From Nocardioides deserti (GTDB taxonomy: Bacteria; Actinomycetota; Actinomycetes; Propionibacteriales; Nocardioidaceae), in assembly GCF_014266025.1 (NCBI RefSeq), contig NZ_JACMYC010000001.1, positions 186,001-250,000 on the forward strand: DNA of 64,000 nt. Reading direction: 5' to 3'. This document shows, piece after piece, positions 34,830 through 41,492 of this stretch (position 1 is its first letter; every line of letters starts with the position of its first letter). The notes below the pieces were generated by a model. It made no database searches. It was not told the DNA's origin and was given only the letters and a program-made list of their open reading frames with translations. The position numbers and the translations under genes were made by a program.

Positions 34830-34860
34830 CGATGGCCCCGGACATCGTCCGGGGCCATCG
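34830..34860. terminator. hairpin between leftward genes
   Basis: CGATGGCCCCGGA (34830-34842) pairs with TCCGGGGCCATCG (34848-34860) around a 5-nt loop. It lies downstream of the leftward zinc-ribbon gene (34882-35109) and separates it from the DUF456 operon. Confidence 0.75.
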
Positions 34861-34881
34861 CTAGGTCTGGGTGTCGGTCGG

Positions 34882-35109
34882 TCAGCGCTCGTCGGGAGCG
34901 GCTGCCGGGGTGCCGGTCAGCTTGTGGGTCTCGTCGACGACGTTCGCCGCGATCTCCTTGAGCTTGTCGCCGTGCTCGCGTGCGTGGTGGGCGCAGAAGA
35001 GCAGCTCTCCGCCCGTCTGGAGCTCCACACGGAGGTAGGCCTGGGCTCCGCAGCGGTCACAGCGGTCCGCGGCGGTCAGCGGTGCGCTGGGGGCAACGGC
35101 AGTGGTCAC
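34882..35109 (-). CDS. small zinc-ribbon protein (DUF7455-like)
   Basis: 75 residues from GTG 35107-35109. A C-x2-C (DRCDRCGAQAYLRVELQTGG) and a C-x2-H-H (LLFCAHHAREHGDKL) pattern make a small zinc-binding fold. Such single-ribbon proteins are conserved near sigA in actinobacteria; their function is unknown. A GAGG is 7-8 nt before the start. Confidence 0.82.
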   Translation of the reverse strand: MTTAVAPSAPLTAADRCDRCGAQAYLRVELQTGGELLFCAHHAREHGDKLKEIAANVVDETHKLTGTPAAAPDER

Positions 35110-35581
35110 ATCGGCCTCATTTCTTCAGTCTCGGTACCAGGCTCAACGTGTGAGCGGGGCGAAGGATTCCCGCGGTCACGTGGTGCCTGACACCTCGATC
35201 TCATCACGATCAGTGTTGCCCGATCTCGGGGTTTCCATGCGCCGGGCCGGGAGGTCCGGATCACGTTCACCCTTCGGGAGGAACAACGACTGGTCCTACG
35301 GATTGTGACGGGGTGCGGACCGTCACGGTGCCCGTTCCGCTCAGTCCGAGCCGGATCGTGTCCGCATCGTGACGTCCCGCGTGCTGCTGGGTGCTGCTGG
35401 GGTCCTGCTGGATGGTGCCGGCTGTGCTGCGGCTCACCGTAGTGGTGGCCGGACCTGGCGTGGCTCCTCGGGGTCACGGCGTGTCGTAGGTAGATTCGGA
35501 GCCACCCCACCGACGGATCGCCGCAGCCGGCTGACGGCTGCCCGGGGACCGCCGGACCCGCCGTACCGCAGGAGCCCCACG
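35110..35581. other. control region of topoisomerase IV subunit B
   Basis: 472 bases before the conserved start of the type II topoisomerase gene. An in-frame extension from GTG 35369 or 35381 is open but its residues (70 or so) are low-complexity and unlike the family. A TAGATT hexamer (35491-35496) would place a transcript start after those GTGs. No other gene is seen. Confidence 0.45.
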
Positions 35582-35584
35582 ATC
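35570..35584 (+). promoter_or_regulatory. ribosome-binding site facing an ATC codon
   Basis: AGGAG (35570-35574) lies 7 nt before ATC 35582-35584, where the family's conserved ADNTYNAAHLLVLEGLEAVR begins. No ATG, GTG or TTG in frame is at a useful distance. Confidence 0.5.
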
Positions 35585-37648
35585 GCCGACAACACCTACA
35601 ACGCAGCGCACCTCCTGGTCCTCGAGGGCCTCGAGGCGGTCCGCAAGCGCCCGGGGATGTACATCGGCTCGACCGACACCCGCGGGCTCATGCACTGCCT
35701 GTGGGAGATCATCGACAACGGCGTCGACGAGGCGCTCGGTGGCCACGCGGCCCGCGTCGAGGTCACGCTGCACCCCGACGGCTCGGCCGAGGTCCACGAC
35801 GACGGGCGCGGCATCCCGACCGACAAGGAGCCCAAGACCGGGCTGCCCGGCGTCGAGGTCGTGGCGACCAAGCTGCACGCGGGTGGCAAGTTCGGCGGCG
35901 GGTCGTACGTCGCCACCGGCGGCCTGCACGGCGTCGGCCTCTCGGTGGTCAACGCCCTGTCCACGCGGATGGACATCGACGTCGAGCGCTCGCCGGCGGT
36001 CCAGGGCCTCTCGTTTCGCCGCGGCGTCCCCGGCGTCTTCGCGACCGACGAGGACCCCGGCGCCGACTTCGAGCCGCGCTCGGGCCTGACCCGCAAGGGC
36101 GGCCGGGTGGCGAAGGGCCGCAGCGGCACGCGGATCCGCTTCTGGCCGGACCGGCAGATCTTCACCAAGGACGCCGGCTTCGTCTACGACGAGCTGGTCA
36201 CGCGCGCCCGCCAGACGTCGTTCATCGTGCCGGGCCTCGAGCTGGTCATCCGCGACCTGCGGGGGCCTGAGCTGGTCGAGGAGAAGTTCCGCCACGACGG
36301 CGGCATCACCGAGTTCACCGAGTTCCTGGCGCACGACGAGCCGGTCACCGACGTGCTGCGGCTGCAGGGCTCGGGCACGTTCACCGAGACCGTGCCGCTG
36401 CTCGACGACAAGGGGCACATGACCCCCCAGGAGGTCGAGCGCGAGCTGGCCGTCGACGTCGCGGTGCGGTGGGGGACCGGCTACGACACCGAGGTCCGCT
36501 CCTTCGTCAACGTCATCGCCACGCCCAAGGGCGGCACCCACGTCGCCGGCTTCGAGCAGGCGGTCACCCGCACCTTCAACGACGCGATGAAGGCCGCGAA
36601 GGTGCTCAAGGTCAACGACGACGACGTCACCAAGGACGACGTGCTCGAGGGCATGACCGCGGTCGTCACCGTGCGGCTGGCCGAGCCGCAGTTCGAGGGC
36701 CAGACCAAGGAGATCCTCGGCACCCCCGCCGCGCGCACCGTCGTACGCCGTGTGGTCGCCGCAGAGCTGAAGTCGTTCCTGACCTCGACCAAGCGCCAGG
36801 AGAAGGCGCAGGCCAAGCTGGTCATGGAGAAGGTGGTCGGCGCGGCGAAGACCCGCATCGCCGCGCGTCAGCACAAGGAGACCCAGCGGCGGAAGAACGC
36901 GCTTGAGTCCTCCGCGCTGCCCGCCAAGCTCGCCGACTGCCGCGCGACCGACAACGACCGCACCGAGCTGTTCATCGTCGAGGGTGACTCCGCGCTCGGC
37001 ACGGCGAAGCTCGCGCGGAACTCCGAGTTCCAGGCGCTGCTGCCGATCCGCGGCAAGATCCTCAACGTCCAGAAGGCCTCGGTCGGCGACATGCTGAAGA
37101 ACACCGAGTGTGCCTCGATCATCCAGGTCGTCGGCGCGGGCTCGGGCCGGACCTTCGACCTCGACGCGCGGCGCTACGGCCGGATCATCTTCATGGCCGA
37201 CGCCGACTCCGACGGCGCGCACATCCGCTGCCTGCTGGCGACGCTGTTCTTCAAGTACATGCCCGACCTGATCCGCGAGGGCCGGGTCTACTCCGCCGTC
37301 CCGCCGCTGCACCGGATCGAGATCTCGAACCCGCGCAAGGGCATGGACAAGTACATCTACACCTACTCCGACGACCAGCTGCAGCGGAAGCTCGCGGAGC
37401 TGAAGAAGAAGAACGTCAAGTGGAAGGACCCGGTCCAGCGCTACAAGGGCCTCGGCGAGATGGATGCCGACCAGCTGGCCGAGACCACCATGGACCCCCG
37501 CCGCCGCACCCTGCGCCGGATCACCGTCGACGACGCCGACGCGGCCGCCAACGTCTTCGAGCTGCTCATGGGCTCCGACGTCGCCCCGCGCAAGGAGTTC
37601 ATCGTCCAGGGCGCCTACGAGGTCGACGTCGAGGCACTCGACGCCTGA
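35582..37648 (+). CDS. parE: DNA topoisomerase IV subunit B (ParE/GyrB2 type)
   Basis: 688 residues if translation begins at ATC 35582. Expected features are complete: the GHKL ATPase with WEIIDNGVDEA, DDGRGIP and GGLHGVGLSVVNALS; the transducer; and the Toprim domain with VEGDSALG, LPIRGKILNV and MADADSDGAHI. It ends VQGAYEVDVEALDA. The gene order sigA-parE-(several genes)-parC matches Streptomyces hrdB-gyrB2-gyrA2, so this is the second type II topoisomerase (decatenation) rather than the main gyrase. The start codon is the oddity; family members normally begin with Met at this point. An alternative is GTG 35369, giving a 759-residue product. Confidence 0.93.
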   Translation: MADNTYNAAHLLVLEGLEAVRKRPGMYIGSTDTRGLMHCLWEIIDNGVDEALGGHAARVEVTLHPDGSAEVHDDGRGIPTDKEPKTGLPGVEVVATKLHAGGKFGGGSYVATGGLHGVGLSVVNALSTRMDIDVERSPAVQGLSFRRGVPGVFATDEDPGADFEPRSGLTRKGGRVAKGRSGTRIRFWPDRQIFTKDAGFVYDELVTRARQTSFIVPGLELVIRDLRGPELVEEKFRHDGGITEFTEFLAHDEPVTDVLRLQGSGTFTETVPLLDDKGHMTPQEVERELAVDVAVRWGTGYDTEVRSFVNVIATPKGGTHVAGFEQAVTRTFNDAMKAAKVLKVNDDDVTKDDVLEGMTAVVTVRLAEPQFEGQTKEILGTPAARTVVRRVVAAELKSFLTSTKRQEKAQAKLVMEKVVGAAKTRIAARQHKETQRRKNALESSALPAKLADCRATDNDRTELFIVEGDSALGTAKLARNSEFQALLPIRGKILNVQKASVGDMLKNTECASIIQVVGAGSGRTFDLDARRYGRIIFMADADSDGAHIRCLLATLFFKYMPDLIREGRVYSAVPPLHRIEISNPRKGMDKYIYTYSDDQLQRKLAELKKKNVKWKDPVQRYKGLGEMDADQLAETTMDPRRRTLRRITVDDADAAANVFELLMGSDVAPRKEFIVQGAYEVDVEALDA

Positions 37649-37693
37649 GGCCGCTCGGGTGTCAGCGCGCCCGCAGCTGGGTAGGTCGGGTCC

Positions 37694-37918
37694 ATGGGCC
37701 ACCGTCTCGCTCGCGCGCTGGGCGCTTCGTTGTTGATGTCGGGTTGCCTCACGCTCGTGGTCGCGTTCTTCTGCTACATCGAGGGCGAGCCGGACGGGGC
37801 GCACGTGAGCGCGGTGTGGGTGCTCACCACCCTCGGACTGTTGCTGGTCGGCAACTCGCTGGTCGTGCTGGTCCTGGAGTCCCAGGTCCGGTCGGAGCGC
37901 GGGTCCGGCGTCGGCTGA
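37694..37918 (+). CDS. small two-helix membrane protein
   Basis: 74 residues from ATG 37694. Two hydrophobic helices (ASLLMSGCLTLVVAFFCYIE and SAVWVLTTLGLLLVGNSLVV) are separated by a short polar loop, with a basic tail. No strong ribosome-binding site. It follows topoisomerase IV B by 45 bp. No family recognised. Confidence 0.5.
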   Translation: MGHRLARALGASLLMSGCLTLVVAFFCYIEGEPDGAHVSAVWVLTTLGLLLVGNSLVVLVLESQVRSERGSGVG

Positions 37919-37947
37919 CGCCCACGGAGTCCCAGGAGTGGGGGAGC

Positions 37948-38016
37948 CGGGGTAGTAACGGACGCATCTGACCGTCGCGGTGACCGTGACGGACGTTCCT
38001 GACCGTTACTACCCCG
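37948..38016. repeat. long-armed inverted repeat with internal direct repeats
   Basis: CGGGGTAGTAACGG (37948-37961) and CCGTTACTACCCCG (38003-38016) are exact 14-bp complements separated by 41 bp. Within lie two 18-bp direct copies with three mismatches (37958-37975 and 37989-38006), each ending in CTGACCGT. It sits between convergent genes, so it could be an unusual terminator or a protein-binding site. Confidence 0.6.
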
Positions 38017-38059
38017 TCGGCGGGCGCGGGGCATTCGACGGCCCCGGGACCCGGGCGGC

Positions 38060-38701
38060 TCAGGCGGCGAGGTCGGGTGCGGGGACGCGGACGACGGGCG
38101 TGAGCTTGTCGGCGCGAGGGGCACGACGGGCGTCGGTCCGGCCGAGGTCGGCGAGCTGCTCGAGCCACGACTCGCGCTGCTCGGCCGTGCTGCCGTGCAC
38201 CGGGCCGATCCGGGTCGCGCGCACCGGCTTCAGACCGCAGAAGCGCAAGGTGCTGCGGCGCAGCTGGCGCACGGCAGAGTCGCCCATGAGCCCGCGCAGC
38301 CACCAGCCGGGGGAGTCGGTCGTCATGACCACGCGCGCGGACCGCCCGGCGAGCAAGCCCTGGGGGAGCCCGTTGTCGCGGTACCGATAGGCCCAGCCAC
38401 GCTCGAGGGTCCGGTCGAGGAAGCCCTTGAGCACCGCGGGCACCGAGCCCCACCACACCGGCGCCACGACGACGACGTGGTCGGCGGAGACGAGCGAGGC
38501 CTGCGCGCGGAGCAGGTCGGGCTCGAGCGGCTGCTCGGCGCGCAGCCCGCGGCGCAGGTCGAGGTCGAAGTCCAGGTCGCGCAGGGCGAGCAGCTCCACC
38601 TGCGCGCCGGCGGAGCGGGCGCCGGTGGCGTACCGCTCGGCGAGGGCGGCGCAGAGCGAGCCGCTGTCGGGGTGGGCGTCGATCACGAGGGTGCTGGGCA
38701 T
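38060..38701 (-). CDS. NAD(P)H-dependent flavodoxin-like oxidoreductase
   Basis: 213 residues. The flavodoxin-2 fold of NAD(P)H:quinone oxidoreductases is shown by STLVIDAHPDSGSLCAALAERYA, VVVVAPVWWGSVPAVLKGFLDRTLERGWAY and the GWWLRGLMGDSAVRQLRRSTLRFCGL helix. FMN or FAD binding and two-electron reduction of quinones are the usual activity. It is divergent from a TetR regulator with palindromic sites between them, so it is probably regulated by it. Confidence 0.9.
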   Translation of the reverse strand: MPSTLVIDAHPDSGSLCAALAERYATGARSAGAQVELLALRDLDFDLDLRRGLRAEQPLEPDLLRAQASLVSADHVVVVAPVWWGSVPAVLKGFLDRTLERGWAYRYRDNGLPQGLLAGRSARVVMTTDSPGWWLRGLMGDSAVRQLRRSTLRFCGLKPVRATRIGPVHGSTAEQRESWLEQLADLGRTDARRAPRADKLTPVVRVPAPDLAA

Positions 38702-38727
38702 GGCGTCTCCTGGTTGTCGGCCGTCGG

Positions 38728-38788
38728 TCTTGACGGTGTAAAGATCCCGGTACAGCCAGCCTGGGGTACGATCTTGCTCGTGTCAAGA
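38728..38788. promoter_or_regulatory. palindromic operator region of the TetR/oxidoreductase pair
   Basis: Two nested inverted pairs: TCTTGAC (38728-38734) with GTCAAGA (38782-38788), and AAGATC (38741-38746) with GATCTT (38770-38775). They flank the -10-like TACGAT (38767-38772), which ends 7 nt before the GTG start of the TetR gene. Confidence 0.5.
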
Positions 38789-39355
38789 TCCTCGACCGGC
38801 TACCACCACGGCGACCTGCGTCGCGCCCTCCTCGAGGCCGGGGCGGCGCTGCTGGAGGAGCAGGCGCCCGCCCGCGTAAGCCTGCGCGAGGTGGCGCGCC
38901 GCGCCGGGGTGAGCCACGCGGCGCCGTACCACCACTTCGGGGACCGTGGCGGTCTGCTCAAGGCCATCGGCGACGCCTGCATGGGCGACTTCCTCGCCCG
39001 GCAGGAGGACGCCGCGGCTGCCGAGGGCGACCCCGCCGACCGGCTCGTGGCCCTGGGGGAGGCCTACGTGTCCTTCGCCGCCGAGCGCCCGCACGCCTTC
39101 GCGCTGGTCTTCGACCCCGAGCTGTGCCCGCCGCAGGACCCGAGCCCCGAGCGCGCGCCGCTCATCGCGCGCAACGAGGATCTCCTCGCCGAGTGCGTCG
39201 CCGCCTGGCTGACCGCCCGCGGCCGCGGCCTGGAGGACCTCGAGGCGCTGTCGACGGCGTTCTGGGGCGCGGTCCACGGCCTCGCCGCGCTGGTCGGCGA
39301 GGGCCAGCTCGGGCGGGAGCAGGTGGCGCCGGCGCTCCGTGCGCTCGTCCGCTAG
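38780..39355 (+). CDS. TetR/AcrR-family repressor
   Basis: 191 residues from GTG 38780. The DNA-binding domain reads STGYHHGDLRRALLEAGAAL then VSLREVARRAGVSHAAPYHHFGDRGGLL, the usual TetR helix-turn-helix. The ligand-binding part includes RPHAFALVFDPELCPP, ending AFWGAVHGLAALVGEGQLG, typical of the TetR_C_33-type subgroup. It is divergent from the oxidoreductase gene and probably represses it until a quinone-like or electrophilic compound binds. The start lies 7 nt after TACGAT, so the mRNA is probably leaderless. Confidence 0.92.
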   Translation: MSRSSTGYHHGDLRRALLEAGAALLEEQAPARVSLREVARRAGVSHAAPYHHFGDRGGLLKAIGDACMGDFLARQEDAAAAEGDPADRLVALGEAYVSFAAERPHAFALVFDPELCPPQDPSPERAPLIARNEDLLAECVAAWLTARGRGLEDLEALSTAFWGAVHGLAALVGEGQLGREQVAPALRALVR

Positions 39356-39412
39356 GCCCCGGACACCTCCGCGAGCGACCCGCGGTCGGACCGGGCTGGC
39401 AGCATGGGACGG

Positions 39413-41107
39413 GTGCCTGCCCGTCTGCTCGTTTCCGTCGTGGCGGTGCTGGCCCTCGTCGCGGGATGCACCGGCGACGAGGCCAACCCACCAGCCGGCG
39501 CGGGGCCGGAGGCAACGGAGCAGGCGGCGCCGCCGAGCCCGTCGGAGCGCCTCGGCCTGGGCATCGGCTGGGGGCCGACCCGCGCCGAGCTCGACCGCGC
39601 CGCGCGCCGGGTGGGCCGGCTGCGGCTGCCGGAGCTGGCCGGCCAGCTGATCGTGACGAGGTACGCCGGCACGCGGGCGCCCACCGAGCTGGTGCGCCGC
39701 CTCCACCTGGGCGGCGTGGTCGTCTTCGACGAGAACGTCGCCGGTCCGGAGGAGCTCGCCGGGGCGTTACGCAGGCTGCAGCGCGGCGCGGGCCGCGGGT
39801 GGCCGTTGATGACGGCGGTCGACCAGGAGGGCGGGCTGGTCCAACGGGTCGGCGGGGCGGTCACGGCGTACCCCGCTCTCATGAGCGCCGGCGCCGCCGG
39901 CGACCGCGCCCTCACCCGCCGGGCCCACCGTGCCCTCGGCGCCGAGCTGAACGTGATCGGCCTCAACGTCGACCTGGCGCCGGTGGCCGACGTGACCGTC
40001 GGCTCGGCCGACCCGGTGATCGGCTCGCGCTCGCCGGGGTCGGACCCTGTCGTGGTCGCGACCCACGCGGTGGCGGCGGCGCACGGCCTCCGCGACGCGG
40101 GGGTGGTGCCGGTGGTGAAGCACTTCCCGGGGCACGGGTCGCTCACGACCGACAGCCACGTCGCGCTGCCGGTGCAGACGCGGACGGTGCGGCAGCTGGA
40201 GCGGGTCGACCTGGCGCCGTTCCGCGCCGCGGTCGACGCGGGTCTGCCGGCCGTCATGGTCGGTCACATCGCGGTGCGGGCGGTCGACCCGGGCGTCCCG
40301 GCGACGCTGTCGCGACCGGTGGTCCACGGGCTGCTGCGCGAGCGGCTGGGGTTCGACGGGCTGGTCGTCAGCGATGCCCTGGAGATGGCGGCCGTCCGGA
40401 GCCGCCGGGAGCCCGCGGTGCGGTTCCTGCGGGCCGGCGGGGACGTGGTGCTCATGCCGACCGACCCGGCCACGGCGCGCGCCTCGATCGTGCGCGCGGT
40501 CCGCGACGGCCGGCTGCCGCGGCGGCGGCTCGAGCAGGCCGCGACCCGGATGGTCGCGCTGCTCGAGCACCGGGCGGCGACGGCCGGCAGGGGAGCGGCA
40601 CCGGGATCGGCGGCCGAGGCAGCCCGCACGCTGTCGGCCGAGGCCGTGACGGTGGTGGCCGGCCCCTGCGGCGGCCGGCTGGTCGAGGGCCCGGTGGTGC
40701 CGCTGGGCAGCAGCATGGCGGTGGCCGGCTTCCGCGCGGCGGCAACTCGCGCCGGCATGAGCCTCGGCCGGGTCGACCTCGTCAAGCCGCCCAAGCCGAA
40801 GCGGACCGGCAACAAGAAGAAGGACCGACGCCGCCTGCGCGCCTGGCGGCGCACCGAGCCGCGGACGGTCATCCGGGGCACGCCGGTGCACCTGGTCGGT
40901 CCGGGCGGCGCCGCACCGGGCGCCGGGATCGTGGTCGCCACCGACCGTCCCTGGGTGCTGGGCACCTCGGCGGCGCCGGTGCGCATCGCGACGTACGGCG
41001 CGACGCCGGGTGCGATGAGGGCACTGGTCGACGTGCTGGCCGGCCGGGCGCGGGCGCCCGGCCGGCTGCCCGTGGACGTGCGAGGCGTCGACCGGCGCGG
41101 CTGCTGA
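39413..41107 (+). CDS. second GH3-family lipoprotein, with extended C-terminus
   Basis: About 564 residues from GTG 39413; a hexamer CAGCAT (39400-39405) ends 7 nt before it. ATG 39404 is also in frame. The signal peptide ends in LALVAGC (lipobox). The GH3 barrel has DQEGGLVQRVGG, KHFPGHGSLTTDSH and VVSDALEMAAV with the nucleophile Asp. Unlike the paralogue at 13532, it has a further 130-residue C-terminal domain including a Lys/Arg cluster (PKPKRTGNKKKDRRR) and AGIVVATDRPWVLG, probably the C-terminal GH3 domain with an insertion. Substrate is probably N-acetylglucosaminyl glycosides of the cell wall. Confidence 0.87.
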   Translation: MPARLLVSVVAVLALVAGCTGDEANPPAGAGPEATEQAAPPSPSERLGLGIGWGPTRAELDRAARRVGRLRLPELAGQLIVTRYAGTRAPTELVRRLHLGGVVVFDENVAGPEELAGALRRLQRGAGRGWPLMTAVDQEGGLVQRVGGAVTAYPALMSAGAAGDRALTRRAHRALGAELNVIGLNVDLAPVADVTVGSADPVIGSRSPGSDPVVVATHAVAAAHGLRDAGVVPVVKHFPGHGSLTTDSHVALPVQTRTVRQLERVDLAPFRAAVDAGLPAVMVGHIAVRAVDPGVPATLSRPVVHGLLRERLGFDGLVVSDALEMAAVRSRREPAVRFLRAGGDVVLMPTDPATARASIVRAVRDGRLPRRRLEQAATRMVALLEHRAATAGRGAAPGSAAEAARTLSAEAVTVVAGPCGGRLVEGPVVPLGSSMAVAGFRAAATRAGMSLGRVDLVKPPKPKRTGNKKKDRRRLRAWRRTEPRTVIRGTPVHLVGPGGAAPGAGIVVATDRPWVLGTSAAPVRIATYGATPGAMRALVDVLAGRARAPGRLPVDVRGVDRRGC

Positions 41108-41137
41108 GCGTGCCTCGCCGGCCCGCGGGCCCCAGCG

Positions 41138-41389
41138 TCAAGAGCCCTCCTGCACCTCGTAGATCTCGTCCGCGACGAGGCCGTGCGCCTCGCGGTGGAC
41201 GGCGGTGGCCCCCTCGGCGTCGGGTGCGTCCACCAGGCAGAAGACCTGGCCGCGCCCCTCGTCAACCCAGTAGCGCAGGTAGCGCACGTCGTGCGCCGAC
41301 TGCGTCTGCAGGTCCGCCAGGTGCGCCTTCGCGACGTCGTCCATGCTGACGCCGCCGTCGAGGTGGTGCACGTCCATGTAGAGAGGCAT
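41138..41389 (-). CDS. DUF4242 (nickel-binding SCO4226-like) protein
   Basis: 83 residues from ATG 41387-41389, with GAGGAG 8 nt upstream. The small ferredoxin-like fold signature is MPLYMDVHHLDGGVSMDDVA, then HDVRYLRYWVDEGRGQVFCLVDAPDAEGA and VHREAHGLVADEIYEV. DUF4242 includes SCO4226 of Streptomyces coelicolor, reported to bind nickel; the ligand residues have not been checked here. It lies alone between the GH3 gene and the LuxR/AAA regulator. Confidence 0.82.
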   Translation of the reverse strand: MPLYMDVHHLDGGVSMDDVAKAHLADLQTQSAHDVRYLRYWVDEGRGQVFCLVDAPDAEGATAVHREAHGLVADEIYEVQEGS

Positions 41390-41492
41390 GTCGTCTCCTC
41401 GGGATCGGGCCCCCGGGCGGGGCCGGTCCACCGACGCTAGGCGCGCGAGAGGCTCCGACGGATCGGCAGGAGTGCCCACGTTGCGCGCGGGC

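Noticed and set aside
35474..37804. A 776-residue frame opposite topoisomerase IV B
   Set aside because: Antisense of a conserved gene with low-complexity composition.
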